This document shows, one piece after another, positions 13,111 to 21,884 of a stretch of DNA of 64,000 nucleotides; the stretch's first letter is position 1, and every line of letters begins with the position of its first letter. The translations under genes and the position numbers were made by a program. The DNA is from CAZUDO01 sp964618895. GTDB lineage: Bacteria; Desulfobacterota; Binatia; DP-6. The DNA lies in assembly GCA_964618895.1 (NCBI GenBank), contig CAZUDO010000056.1, forward strand, positions 62,001 through 126,000, given 5' to 3'. Below the pieces are notes generated by a model that was not told the DNA's origin, ran no database searches, and worked only from the letters and a program-made list of their open reading frames with translations.

Positions 13111-13155
13111 TGTGGTTGTCCGCGGGAGCGGGGGTCATTATGCTCCGCGCGCCCG

Positions 13156-13986
13156 ATGCCCGCCGCCGAGCCCCTGCCGTCCAGCACCGTTATTCTCCTC
13201 CGTGACGAGCCTGTCGCCGCCGAGCCGTTCTCGGTGCTCATGCTCGAGCGGCATGGGAGCGTCACGTTTCCGGGTGCGCACGCCTTCCCGGGCGGTGTCG
13301 TCGATCCGAGCGACGCGCGCGCCCCCGCTTGCAGCCTGCCGGCGGGGCAGCGGTGGGCCGCGGCCGTGGAAGGAGACTGTCCGCCGGACGCGCTCACGTA
13401 TTGGGTCACCGCCGTCCGCGAGCTCTTCGAGGAGGTCGGTATCCTGCTCGGCACGCAGGCGGGGCGACCACTCGAGGGGCCCCTGGCCCCGGCGCTGGCC
13501 GAGGTCCGCACGCGCGTGCTCGCCGGCGAGCCGTTCGGCACGCTGTTGGACCGCGCCGGGGTGGTAGCCGCCACCGATCAGCTGTTCTACTTCTCTCGCT
13601 GGATCACGCCGCGCGCGAATCCCCGGCGGTTCGACACCCGGTTCCTGGTGGGCCGGATGCCTTCCGGGCAGGAACCCGCGGTCGATGGGACGGAGACCGT
13701 CAGCTGTCAGTGGCTCACCCCCAGGGCGGCGCTGGCAGAGTACGAAGCCGGTCGCATCATGCTCATCCCGCCGACGGTGCGTACGCTCGACGACCTGGCG
13801 CGTTTCTCGTCGGTCGATGCCGTGCTCGCGGACGCCGCGCGCCGTGTCGTGCGGGCGGTGACACCCGAGATCGTGCAGGAAAACGGGCTGCCGGCGATCA
13901 GCTATCCCGACAACACGGGTCAAACGTCGCACCCACCCAGACGCCTCGTCCTGCGTGACGGGCGCTGGCGCCCCGTCGGCGACTGA
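13156..13986 (+). CDS. Nudix hydrolase (NUDT19-like)
   Basis: 276 residues. It begins STVILLRDE...VLMLERHGSVTFPGAHAFPGG, the usual strand-loop of the family. The Nudix box is split by an insertion of about 40 residues: GG(V)VDPSD comes early and AVRELFEEVGILL supplies the RExxEExGI metal-binding part. Insertions between the GG and RE parts are typical of NUDT19-type acyl-CoA or nucleoside diphosphate-linked hydrolases. The substrate is not determined. The gene follows the exporter operon by 45 bases and converges with the next gene on the minus strand. Confidence 0.87.
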   Translation: MPAAEPLPSSTVILLRDEPVAAEPFSVLMLERHGSVTFPGAHAFPGGVVDPSDARAPACSLPAGQRWAAAVEGDCPPDALTYWVTAVRELFEEVGILLGTQAGRPLEGPLAPALAEVRTRVLAGEPFGTLLDRAGVVAATDQLFYFSRWITPRANPRRFDTRFLVGRMPSGQEPAVDGTETVSCQWLTPRAALAEYEAGRIMLIPPTVRTLDDLARFSSVDAVLADAARRVVRAVTPEIVQENGLPAISYPDNTGQTSHPPRRLVLRDGRWRPVGD

Positions 13987-14008
13987 TCCCGGGCGCGCTC
14001 GGACGGCG

Positions 14009-15514
14009 TCACGGCCCACGTGCCCCGACGGGCACCGACGTGTGCTCGAGGTCGCGCCGCCACCAGGCCCCGGTGGCGGTTCGCGTGGCGGCGTCCGTGA
14101 AGCGATAGCGGTAGACGGCGACGCGAACGAACGCCGGAGGGGTGTCCGGGAAGGGGGTACGGGCGAACAACGGCGCCACGACGGTGGGATCGTGTTGCAG
14201 GCGTGCCAGCAAGGTCGTGAAGTACGAAGGCGTGCCGCGGCCGAGGAGCAGAAACCAGAGCTGGAAGTCGACCCGCGGCTGGTGCGGCGCCACGAACGGC
14301 GGCCGGCGCAGCGGGTCCCCGGGCTTGTAGCGAAACTCGTAGGCCTCCCACTGCACACCATCGCGCGAGCCCTCCAGGATGGCCTCCCGGCGCACGAAGG
14401 TCATGCGCGCAAACAGGTGATACGCGTTGATCGAGCGCCACGGCGCGAGCGCTCGCCGCACCGGCTCGACGTCCTGGTTGAGCGCCCCCAGGTCACGGAC
14501 GAACGGCAGGAAGGGGACCAGCGTGAGGGGCACCAGTACGACGATCGCCGTGGCGAGGGCCAGCGCTCGGCCCGGCGCCGGGGGCCGACGCTCGCGCGCC
14601 GTAAGCGGGCGGCCGATCATGCGGGCCACCGGTGCCAGGTGCGAGTCGTCCAGGACCCAGAGGACCAGCGCGAGGGAGAGGTAGTTGAAATAGCCGTAGT
14701 TGGCGGTGGCGATGATGCTCACCTGCATGGCGGCCATCAGCACGAAGGCCACCGCCCGGAGCAGGCGTGGCCCGAGCAGGAGGAAGGGCACCACCAGCTC
14801 GACGAGGTAGGTGTAGGCGGCGCACAGCCGGTGTGCCCAGCCCGGGAGCTGGTGGACGTGCCAGCCGATCCACGTCGGCAGCGGTGCCGTCTCGTAGTAC
14901 GTCACCATGGCGGTCAGGTCGCGCCAGGTGGGGTCGCCCAGGAGCAGCTTGGCTGCCGCCGACTCGACGTGCAGGCGGAAGACGAGCCAGAGCATCAGGA
15001 ACACGGCCAGAGAATGGGGTGCCGGGGGGTGGCGTGGACGGAACCCCCCAGGAGTCACGAACAGCGAGAAGAAGGCAGTCTCGAGCAGCAGGTTGTCCCA
15101 CTGGAAGGAGAGGAAGTCCTGACCGACGTTCGCGAACGACAGGTAGAGGACCCAGCACGCCAGCAGGCAGAGACGCGGTGCGACGTTGAAGACCAGCCCC
15201 AAGCTGAGTCCGGCGCCCGCGACCGCCGCCGCCCGCAAGCTCCCGTCGCTGGCGTCGAACCAGAAGATCGAGGGCGCCTGCCAGAAGCGCCCGACGGAGC
15301 GGAGGTAGGCGCCGGCGGGAAGGAGGCCCCGCTCGCCGACGAGGAGCGTGATCTGGGTGAGGAGAGAGAGGAACGCCCCCAGGAACAGCAACCCCAGAAG
15401 GCGTAGGAAGAGGTCCCGGACCAGCGCCCTCGGGGGCCCGTGCCGGGCGGCCGGTTCTTCGCCAAACACGTGTGCAGGGGACTCTATTGAGGGTCCGTTG
15501 GCGATACAAATCAT
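14009..15514 (-). CDS. Lipase maturation factor (LMF)-like polytopic membrane protein
   Basis: About 501 residues from ATG 15514. An in-frame GTG at 15538 lies almost on a TATATT -10-like element and is less likely. The N-terminal ~330 residues contain roughly seven to eight membrane helices with the motif NVGQDFLSFQWDNLLLE, typical of the LMF/HTTM-related family. A C-terminal soluble domain has RREAILEGSRDG..WEAYEFRYKPGD and PRVDFQLWF, also typical. Eukaryotic LMF1 helps lipases fold in the ER. The bacterial role is not established, though membrane quality control or lipid handling is possible. It is divergent from the tetR-oxygenase pair. Confidence 0.85.
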   Translation of the reverse strand: MICIANGPSIESPAHVFGEEPAARHGPPRALVRDLFLRLLGLLFLGAFLSLLTQITLLVGERGLLPAGAYLRSVGRFWQAPSIFWFDASDGSLRAAAVAGAGLSLGLVFNVAPRLCLLACWVLYLSFANVGQDFLSFQWDNLLLETAFFSLFVTPGGFRPRHPPAPHSLAVFLMLWLVFRLHVESAAAKLLLGDPTWRDLTAMVTYYETAPLPTWIGWHVHQLPGWAHRLCAAYTYLVELVVPFLLLGPRLLRAVAFVLMAAMQVSIIATANYGYFNYLSLALVLWVLDDSHLAPVARMIGRPLTARERRPPAPGRALALATAIVVLVPLTLVPFLPFVRDLGALNQDVEPVRRALAPWRSINAYHLFARMTFVRREAILEGSRDGVQWEAYEFRYKPGDPLRRPPFVAPHQPRVDFQLWFLLLGRGTPSYFTTLLARLQHDPTVVAPLFARTPFPDTPPAFVRVAVYRYRFTDAATRTATGAWWRRDLEHTSVPVGARGP

Positions 15515-15539
15515 GGGCTTATCGGGGACCGTCCGCACT

Positions 15540-15583
15540 AATATACATTCAGGCTTGACTGTTTCTTTATGCGCACGTAAGCA
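15540..15583. promoter_or_regulatory. Divergent promoter region between LMF-like gene and tetR
   Basis: On the plus strand, TTGACT (15555-15560) and TAAGCA (15578-15583) are 17 bases apart. The predicted start of transcription (~15590) is within two bases of the tetR ATG at 15592. On the minus strand a TATATT (15545-15540) could serve the LMF-like gene, but no convincing -35 was seen. A TGCGCA palindrome (15570-15575) lies inside the tetR spacer and could be an operator core. All assignments are by eye. Confidence 0.35.
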
Positions 15584-15591
15584 GTGGGGCC

Positions 15592-16221
15592 ATGGGGCAC
15601 GCGGCTCTCGCCACCGTCCGGCGCACCCAGGCAGAGCGCAGCGCCAGCACGCGTGCCCGGTTGCTCGACGCCGCCGTCGAGTGCGTCCTCGACCTGGGCT
15701 ACGCGCGCACTACCACCGTCGAGATCGCGCGCCGCGCCCGCCTCTCGCGCGGGGCGCAGCTACATCACTTTCCCACCAAGGCCGAACTCGTGACCGCCGC
15801 CGTCGAGCATCTCTTCCGTCGCCGCCAGGAGGAGTTCCGGCAAGCGTTCGCGCGTCTGCCGGCCGAGGTCGATCGCTTCGCTGCCGCCATCGATCTCCTG
15901 TGGTCGATGGTTTCGGGACCGACGTTCTACACCTGGCTCGAGCTGGCCGTCGCGGCGCGGACGGATGCCGACCTCCGCGGTCAGGTGGTGGCACTCAGCG
16001 CCCGGTTCGTGGCCAGCGTGGAAGAGACCTTCCGCGAGCTCTTCCCGGCACCGCACGAGCCGAATCCCCTCTTCGAGGTGGCGCCGGCCTTCGCTTTCGC
16101 GCTGCTCGACGGCCTCGCGCTGTCCCGGCTGACCGGCAACGACCATCCCCACGTTCCGCAAATTCTGGACGCCCTCAAGATGCTGGCACGGTTGGCATTG
16201 CCGGCCCACACGGGCGCGTAG
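15592..16221 (+). CDS. TetR-family transcriptional regulator
   Basis: 209 residues. The N-terminal DNA-binding domain runs from ~13 to 60: RLLDAAVECVLDLGYARTTT, then VEIARRARLSRGAQLHHFPTK, the helix-turn-helix with the typical H-F-x-x-K end. The C-terminal ligand-binding half (~70-205) is variable, as usual. The TAG stop is 14 bases before the ATG of the AurF-like oxygenase, so the two are almost certainly co-transcribed. TetR repressors often control the enzyme beside them, so an aromatic or amine ligand related to that enzyme is a reasonable but unproven guess. No strong Shine-Dalgarno precedes the ATG. Confidence 0.93.
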   Translation: MGHAALATVRRTQAERSASTRARLLDAAVECVLDLGYARTTTVEIARRARLSRGAQLHHFPTKAELVTAAVEHLFRRRQEEFRQAFARLPAEVDRFAAAIDLLWSMVSGPTFYTWLELAVAARTDADLRGQVVALSARFVASVEETFRELFPAPHEPNPLFEVAPAFAFALLDGLALSRLTGNDHPHVPQILDALKMLARLALPAHTGA

Positions 16222-16235
16222 AGGAGACCCCGATC

Positions 16236-17240
16236 ATGGCGACCACGGCCGGAGTGCTGCTCACCACCGACTATGTCGTCCCCGAAGAGGAACGCGTCAG
16301 CGGGGACCGGAAGCGCGAAACCTACCCCCAGCTACTGCAGCGGCTCTGCCACCAGTCGGTGGTGAAGCACTTCGATGCCTATGCCGACATCGAATGGGAC
16401 AGCCCGGAGCTCCGGATCGATCCGGACGACGCACGTTGGGAGCTCGGGGCGGACGACGTCCTCGGCGGCACGGCCTGGTACCAGGCGCAGCCGCAGGCGA
16501 TCCGGGCCCAGATCGGGCTGCACATGCTCGCCACCTTCATGAAGATCGGCGTCCAGTTCGAGAGCGCGCTCAAGCGCGGACTGCTGGAGTTCGCCGATCG
16601 CCTGCCCAGCGGCAGCCCCGAGTTCCGCTACGCCTACCACGAGCTGATCGAAGAGGCCCAGCACTCGCTCATGTTCCAGGAGTTCGTCAACCGCACTGGC
16701 CTGGACGTGCAGGGCCTCAACGCCTTCGACCGCTTCGCGTCGCGCCGGGTGATCGCCTTCGCGCGACGCTTCCCGGAGCTGTTCTTCTTTTTCGTGCTCG
16801 GTGGCGAGGATCCGATCGACCACGTGCAACGGTCCGCCCTACGCAGCGGGCGGCCGATGCACCCGCTGCTCCGGCGGATCATGCAGATCCACGTGACCGA
16901 GGAAGCGCGCCATCTGTGCTTCGCCCGTCAGTTTCTGCGCGAGCGCGTGCCACACCTCGGGCGGTTGCGTCGGGTCGCGCTGGCGGTGCGTGTGCCGGTG
17001 ATCCTGGCGATCATGGCGAAGATGATGATGCGGCCGTCACCCCGGATCGTCCGCCAGTACGGCATCCCGCGGAGCGTCGTGCGCGCAGCCTACACGCAGA
17101 ACCCGCGCCACCGGGCGAACACCATCGAGGCGATCCGCAAGGTGCGCGAGCTGTACCGCGAGCTGGGGCTCCTGACGCCGCCTTCGGAACGGTTGTGGCG
17201 GCTGCTGGGGATCGGGGACGCCGCGCCGTTGCCGGTGTAG
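16236..17240 (+). CDS. AurF-like di-iron N-oxygenase
   Basis: 334 residues from ATG 16236, with GAGGAG 10 bases upstream. It carries a complete set of candidate di-iron ligands in the AurF pattern: E109, E140-x-x-H143 (IEEAQHSLMF), E191 (GGEDP), H219, E223 and H226 (HVTEEARHLCF). The extra histidine (H219) four residues before the last ExxH distinguishes AurF-type N-oxygenases from ordinary ferritin-like di-iron proteins. AurF oxidises an arylamine to a nitro group (p-aminobenzoate in aureothin synthesis). The substrate here is unknown. A hydrophobic stretch (~265-280, VPVILAIMAKMMM) could associate with the membrane. The gene is paired with tetR and no other biosynthetic genes are adjacent. 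Confidence 0.88.
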   Translation: MATTAGVLLTTDYVVPEEERVSGDRKRETYPQLLQRLCHQSVVKHFDAYADIEWDSPELRIDPDDARWELGADDVLGGTAWYQAQPQAIRAQIGLHMLATFMKIGVQFESALKRGLLEFADRLPSGSPEFRYAYHELIEEAQHSLMFQEFVNRTGLDVQGLNAFDRFASRRVIAFARRFPELFFFFVLGGEDPIDHVQRSALRSGRPMHPLLRRIMQIHVTEEARHLCFARQFLRERVPHLGRLRRVALAVRVPVILAIMAKMMMRPSPRIVRQYGIPRSVVRAAYTQNPRHRANTIEAIRKVRELYRELGLLTPPSERLWRLLGIGDAAPLPV

Positions 17241-17245
17241 GATCG

Positions 17246-18145
17246 TCAGTCGATGACGATCGTCCGCCCGCTGGCGAGCGTGCGCCACGCCGCCGCCATC
17301 GCGTCGGTGGTGCGGCTGGTGCCCACGCGGCCCGCGGGATCCACCAGGATCAGGCCGGCAGTCACGCCGAGACGGCGCTGCAGCTCGGCGAGGGTGTGGG
17401 CGGCGACCCAGGCCGGATCGTGCCCGCGACCGAGCCACTCGAGGGCGGCGCGCACGACCCCGAAGCGGATGATGGCCTCGCCGGGGCCGGTTGCCGAGCC
17501 GGCCCCGAGCCGGTCGTCGGCGTAGGTACCCGCCCCGATCACGGCCGAGTCGCCGACACGGCCACGGCGCTTGCCGGCGATGCCACCCGTCGACGTGGCG
17601 GCCGCCGTCCGCCCCCGGGCATCACGCGCGACCGCCCCGACGGTCTCGCCCGTGGCAGGCTGACCGGCCTGCCAGCGTTCGCGTGCCGCGGTGGTGACCA
17701 GCGCGTCCGGTGCGCACACGGGAACGCCAAGTGCCTCGGCGCGCGTGCGCGCCGCCTCGCCCACCACCAACACGTCGCGCCCCTCGTCGAGGAGTGCCTG
17801 GGCGAGGCGGATCGGATTCGGGACGCCGCTCACGGCGCCGACCGCCCCGGCCGCGAGGCCGGTGCCCTCCATCACCGAAGCGTCGAGCTCGACCGCGCCG
17901 TCGACGGTGAGCACGGAGCCGCGGCCGGCGTTGAAGTGCGGGTCGTCCTCTAAGGCGGCGACTGCTACGGCCACCGCGTCGAGCGCACTTCCGCCGGCGG
18001 CCAGGACGCGCCAGCCCGCTTCGGCAGCGGCGCCGACGCCGTGTTGCCGCCCGGTCCGATCCTCGGCCGACGCGCGTCCGGCGCCGCCGTGCACGACGAT
18101 GGTACTCACCAGGCCGGCAGTAGCCGGCTGGCCCAGGGGCTGCAA
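17246..18145 (-). CDS. Isoaspartyl peptidase / plant-type L-asparaginase (Ntn hydrolase)
   Basis: 299 residues. It starts with VVHGGAG, then FNAGRGSVLT and VELDASVMEG, motifs of the family. The autocatalytic cleavage site is at GET168VGAVARD followed by TAAATSTGG. Thr168 becomes the N-terminal nucleophile of the beta subunit, and GDSAVIGAGTYADD and ATGPGE shape the substrate pocket. The residue before the nucleophile is Glu, where many relatives have Gly (EcAIII) or Asp (glycosylasparaginase). The enzyme removes isoaspartyl residues from dipeptides and may hydrolyse asparagine. A GTG at codon 13 is an alternative start. It converges with the AurF-like gene, leaving 5 bases between. Confidence 0.92.
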   Translation of the reverse strand: MQPLGQPATAGLVSTIVVHGGAGRASAEDRTGRQHGVGAAAEAGWRVLAAGGSALDAVAVAVAALEDDPHFNAGRGSVLTVDGAVELDASVMEGTGLAAGAVGAVSGVPNPIRLAQALLDEGRDVLVVGEAARTRAEALGVPVCAPDALVTTAARERWQAGQPATGETVGAVARDARGRTAAATSTGGIAGKRRGRVGDSAVIGAGTYADDRLGAGSATGPGEAIIRFGVVRAALEWLGRGHDPAWVAAHTLAELQRRLGVTAGLILVDPAGRVGTSRTTDAMAAAWRTLASGRTIVID

Positions 18146-18198
18146 CCGGTGAGGTGCCTTTGCTAAGGGAAGGGGAGCATCATGAAGGGAGCGTACGG

Positions 18199-18543
18199 AT
18201 GGAGTTCCATGGCGTCGACGTGAAGCGGCAATTCAAGCGCATGCGCGAGCTGGCCCCGGAGGCCTACCGGTCCTGGCTGGACTTCGACCACAAGGCGTTC
18301 GCCGACGGGGCGCTGCCGGTCAAGACGAAGGAGCTGATCGCCCTCGGGATCGCGCACATCACGCAGTGTCCCTGGTGTATCGACGCGCACGCCGCCAAGG
18401 CGCGGCGGGCCGGAGCCACCGACGCGGAGATGGGCGAGGTGATCTTCGTCGCCATGGCTATGGCGGCGGGCGCCGCCTGGAGCCACGGCGGACTCATGCT
18501 GCAGTGCCTGGACCAGCACCCGGCGCCGGGTAGTCCGGGCTGA
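18199..18543 (+). CDS. AhpD-like / carboxymuconolactone decarboxylase family protein
   Basis: 114 residues from ATG 18199, preceded at 7 bases by AAGGGAG. Longer in-frame starts upstream lack such a site. The core is KTKELIALGIAHITQCPWCIDAHAAKARRAGATDAEMGEV, where the CPWCxxH motif is the redox-active CxxC plus proton-relay histidine of AhpD-type proteins. The family forms small helical oligomers that act in peroxide or alkylhydroperoxide reduction. A decarboxylase role would lack the CxxC. It is followed by a potassium channel gene after 12 bases, possibly in one transcript. Confidence 0.9.
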   Translation: MEFHGVDVKRQFKRMRELAPEAYRSWLDFDHKAFADGALPVKTKELIALGIAHITQCPWCIDAHAAKARRAGATDAEMGEVIFVAMAMAAGAAWSHGGLMLQCLDQHPAPGSPG

Positions 18544-18555
18544 GCGGCGACCCTC

Positions 18556-19380
18556 GTGCGGCTCCCGGTTCTTCGCGATCTCTACCATTTCCTGCTCGAG
18601 GCCTCCTGGCCCTGGCTGTTGGCCGTGCTGACGGGGGCCTATCTGGCGGGCAACGCGCTGTTCGCGTGCGCCTATCTCCTCGGTGGAGACGGGATCGCGG
18701 GGGCGCGTCCGGGGTCGTTCGCGGACGCCTTCTTTTTCAGCGTCCAGACCATGGCCACCATCGGGTACGGGGGTATGGCGCCGCGCTCCCTGTACGCGAA
18801 CGTGCTGGTGACGGTGGAGGCGCTGTTCGGGTTGCTCGGGGTGGCGATGGTGACCGGCATCGTATTCGCCAAGTTTGCGCGTCCGACCTCGCGCGTACTG
18901 TTCAGCCGGGTGGCGGTGGTGGCGCCGCGCGACGGGGTCCCGTCGCTCATGTTCCGTATGGCGAACGAACGCAGCAACAACATCGTCGAGGCGCAGGTGC
19001 ACGTCGTGCTCGTGCGCAACGAGACCACCGCCGAAGGCGAGCCGGTGCGCCGTTTCCACGAGCTGCCGCTCCTGCGGGCGCGGTCGCCGATCTTCGCCCT
19101 CAGCTGGACGGCCGTGCACTCCCTGACGGACGGGAGTCCTCTGCTGGGGGCCACGCCGCCGACGCTGGCGGCGGCCAACGCCGAGGTGGTCGTGTCGCTC
19201 ATCGGCTTCGACGAGACCTTCGCGCAGACCGTGCATGCCCGCCACGTCTACTATGCCCGGGACATCGTCTGGCATGCCCGCTTCGTCGACGTGCTGGTCG
19301 TCGATCTCCAGGGCCGGCGGCGGGTCGACTACGAGCGCTTCCACGAGTTGGTGCGGATCGAGCCCGCGCACGAAGGATGA
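18556..19380 (+). CDS. Inward-rectifier potassium channel (KirBac type)
   Basis: 274 residues from GTG 18556. An outer helix (~18-42), pore loop with selectivity filter T68-I-G-Y-G72 and inner helix (LVTVEALFGLLGVAMVTGIVFAKFARP) are followed by the cytoplasmic immunoglobulin-like Kir domain (~110-265: MFRMANERSNNIVEAQVHV, then ARHVYYARDIVWHARFVDV). The inner-helix end 'FAKFARP' is the usual KirBac gate region. KirBac proteins are lipid-gated K+ channels of the inner membrane. Nothing in the neighbourhood suggests a dedicated partner. proS follows after 12 bases. Confidence 0.94.
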   Translation: MRLPVLRDLYHFLLEASWPWLLAVLTGAYLAGNALFACAYLLGGDGIAGARPGSFADAFFFSVQTMATIGYGGMAPRSLYANVLVTVEALFGLLGVAMVTGIVFAKFARPTSRVLFSRVAVVAPRDGVPSLMFRMANERSNNIVEAQVHVVLVRNETTAEGEPVRRFHELPLLRARSPIFALSWTAVHSLTDGSPLLGATPPTLAAANAEVVVSLIGFDETFAQTVHARHVYYARDIVWHARFVDVLVVDLQGRRRVDYERFHELVRIEPAHEG

Positions 19381-19392
19381 TATAGGCGCCCG

Positions 19393-21102
19393 ATGACTCG
19401 CCTGTCCCGCCTGCTCGTCCCGACCGTCCGTGAAGATCCCGCCGACGCCGAGGTCGTGAGCCATCGGCTGATGATTCGCGCCGGCATGATCCGGCAAGTG
19501 GCGCGCGGCATCTACGACCTGCTGCCGCTTGGGCTGCGCGCGGTCCGGCGGGTCGAGGCCATCGTGCGCGACGAGATGGACCGGGCCGGCGCGCAGGAGA
19601 TCCTGATGCCGGCGGTGATTCCCGCCGAGCTCTGGCGCGAGAGCGGACGGTGGGAGGTGTACGGCAAGGAGCTCTTGCGGTTCAAAGACCGCTACGACCG
19701 CGACTTCTGCTTCGGGCCCACGCACGAGGAGGTGGTGACCGACCTGATGCGCCGGGAGGTACGTTCGTATCGTGACCTGCCCAAGAACCTGTACCAGATC
19801 CAGATGAAATTCCGGGACGAGGTCCGGCCCCGCTTCGGGCTCATGCGCGGGCGGGAGTTTCTGATGAAGGACGCGTATTCCTTCCACGTCGATCGCACCG
19901 ATGCCGAGCGCGAATATCGCCACATGTACGATACCTACACGCGCATCTTCGAGCGCTGCGGACTCACCTTCCGTGCCGTCGAGGCGGGCACCGGGGCGAT
20001 CGGGGGCAGTCTGTCGCACGAGTTTCAGGTGCTGGCGGCCTCGGGGGAGGACGCGATCGTGTCGTGTGACCGGTGCAGCTACGCGGCCAACGTCGAGAAG
20101 GCCGAGCTGCGCCCGGTGGCGGTCAGCGGTGGAGCGGGCGGGACACTCGAGCGCGTGCCGACGCCGGGGAAGCGTACCGTCGAGGAGGTCGCCGCCTTCC
20201 TCGGGCAGCCGCCGGCGCGCTTCATGAAGACGCTCGTCTACGTGGGCGAACGTGGCACCGTGGTGGCGGCGCTGGTGCGCGGCGATCACGAGCTGTCGGA
20301 GGCCAAGCTGCAGGCGGTGCTCGATGGCGAGGGTATGACCCTGGCGGATGAGGACACCGTGCAGCGCGTCACCGGGGCGCCGGTCGGGTTTGCGGGCCCG
20401 GTCGGGCTCACGGTACGGCTGGTCGCGGACTTTGCTCTGCGTGGCGTGCGCGGGTCGGTGAGTGGTGCCAACCAGGCCGACACGCACTTCGTCAACATCG
20501 ACCAGGAGCGCGATCTCCCCCGGCTGGCCTTCGCCGATCTGCGCCAGGTGCAAGCGGGCGACGCATGCGCGCGCTGCGACGGCGGGACGTACGCGGGCCA
20601 TCGCGGTATCGAGGTCGGGCAGGTCTTCTACCTCGGGACCAAGTACAGCCAGGCCATGGGCGCCATGTTCCTCGGCGCCGACGGCGTGCAGCGCCCGATC
20701 GAAATGGGGTGTTACGGCATCGGGATCACCCGGACCGTGGCGGCCGCGATCGAACAACACCACGACGACGACGGGATCGTGTGGCCGGCGCCGCTTGCAC
20801 CGTACGGCGCGCTGGTGGTGCCCGTGAATGCGGGCGACGCGGCCTTGCGGGACACCGCCGAGCGGGTGGCGACCGAGCTCACGGCGGCGGGGGTCGACGT
20901 GCTGCTCGATGATCGCGACGAGCGCCCGGGGGTCAAGTTCAAGGACGCCGACCTGATCGGTATCCCGGTACGGATCACGGTCGGGCCACGGGCGCTGGCC
21001 CGGGGGTGCGTGGAGCTGAAACCCCGCGCCGCTGCGGAGGCCACCGAGGTCCCGGTCGCCGAAGCGGCCGCCCGGACGGCCGCGTTGGTGGGGCGCCGGT
21101 GA
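19393..21102 (+). CDS. proS: Prolyl-tRNA synthetase, bacterial type with editing insertion
   Basis: 569 residues. Class II motifs are present: motif 1 around RAGAQEILMPAVIPAELW, motif 2 RDEVRPRFGLMRGREFLMKDAYSFH and motif 3 MGCYGIGITRTVAA. The YbaK-type editing insertion (~225-400, RTVEEVAAFLGQPPARFMKTLVY...DYA-like region) separates motifs 2 and 3, which defines the bacterial ProS form. It attaches proline to tRNA(Pro) and clears mis-charged alanine. The C-terminal anticodon-binding domain begins near residue 470. The TGA stop overlaps the GTG start of pyrF. Confidence 0.97.
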   Translation: MTRLSRLLVPTVREDPADAEVVSHRLMIRAGMIRQVARGIYDLLPLGLRAVRRVEAIVRDEMDRAGAQEILMPAVIPAELWRESGRWEVYGKELLRFKDRYDRDFCFGPTHEEVVTDLMRREVRSYRDLPKNLYQIQMKFRDEVRPRFGLMRGREFLMKDAYSFHVDRTDAEREYRHMYDTYTRIFERCGLTFRAVEAGTGAIGGSLSHEFQVLAASGEDAIVSCDRCSYAANVEKAELRPVAVSGGAGGTLERVPTPGKRTVEEVAAFLGQPPARFMKTLVYVGERGTVVAALVRGDHELSEAKLQAVLDGEGMTLADEDTVQRVTGAPVGFAGPVGLTVRLVADFALRGVRGSVSGANQADTHFVNIDQERDLPRLAFADLRQVQAGDACARCDGGTYAGHRGIEVGQVFYLGTKYSQAMGAMFLGADGVQRPIEMGCYGIGITRTVAAAIEQHHDDDGIVWPAPLAPYGALVVPVNAGDAALRDTAERVATELTAAGVDVLLDDRDERPGVKFKDADLIGIPVRITVGPRALARGCVELKPRAAAEATEVPVAEAAARTAALVGRR

Positions 21103-21884
21103 CGCGGCTGCCGCTTCTGCCGCCCCGGGCGGACACGATCCGCCATCGGTTGATCGTCGCGCTCGACGTCGATTCGCGCGAGCGCGCCGAGGAGCTGGTG
21201 GTGCTCTTGAAGGGCGACGTGGGCGTATTCAAGGTCGGCAAGCAGCTCTTTATGCACTCGGGTCCCGAGGTCGTGCGTATGATCCGGCGCCACGGTGGTG
21301 AGGTGTTCCTGGATCTCAAGTTCCACGACATCCCACACACGGTGGCGCGGGCCGGCGTCGAGGCCGCACGCCTCGGCGTGCGCTTCTTCGACCTGCATGC
21401 CTCCGGCAGCTTCGACATGATGGAGCGTACCCATGCCGAAGTGACGCGCGTGTGCCGCCGGGAAGATCTGCGCCGCCCGAAAATCCTCGCGGTCACGGTG
21501 CTCACCAGCCTCGGCAAGGGAGACCTGCGGCGTGTCGGGGTGGCAGATGGCGTCGAATCGCAGGTGGTGCGCCTGGCGCGTCTGGCCCGCCGGGCCGGCA
21601 TGGACGGTGTGGTCGCATCTCCGCACGAGATCGCCCGCATCCGGCGCGAGTGCGGGCGCGGGTTCGTGATCGTCACCCCCGGAGTCCGTCCGGCCACGGC
21701 CGATCATGACGACCAGAAGCGGGTGATGACCCCCGGCGAGGCGATGCGCGCCGGCGCAGACTACCTCGTGGTGGGGCGGCCGATCCTCGAGGCACCGGAT
21801 CCACCCGCCGTGGCGCGCGAGGTGGTGGCGGACATGGCGCGCGGGTTCCTGGCGGCGCGCACCCGTCCCGGTCCGCGCGGATGA
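21099..21884 (+). CDS. pyrF: Orotidine 5'-phosphate decarboxylase
   Basis: 261 residues from GTG 21099, a start that overlaps the proS stop as GTGA. It shows LIVALDVDSRERAEELV, the catalytic DLKFHDIPHTV (Lys-Asp network), LHASG and the phosphate-binding end FVIVTPGVRP and GADYLVVGRPI. It catalyses the last step of UMP synthesis. It is a little longer than E. coli PyrF (245) because of an N-terminal extension. Its ATGA overlap with the following degenerate permease frame suggests that a permease once followed in the operon. Confidence 0.96.
   Translation: MTRLPLLPPRADTIRHRLIVALDVDSRERAEELVVLLKGDVGVFKVGKQLFMHSGPEVVRMIRRHGGEVFLDLKFHDIPHTVARAGVEAARLGVRFFDLHASGSFDMMERTHAEVTRVCRREDLRRPKILAVTVLTSLGKGDLRRVGVADGVESQVVRLARLARRAGMDGVVASPHEIARIRRECGRGFVIVTPGVRPATADHDDQKRVMTPGEAMRAGADYLVVGRPILEAPDPPAVAREVVADMARGFLAARTRPGPRG

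Noticed and set aside
17241..17261. Perfect 8-base inverted repeat between converging genes
   Set aside because: It overlaps the asparaginase stop region and lacks a T tract on either side, so a terminator cannot be supported.
18163..20763. 866-codon open frame on the minus strand opposite proS and the channel
   Set aside because: GC-rich third positions leave the opposite strand open. The translation has no motifs, and proS and KirBac are unmistakable on the plus strand.
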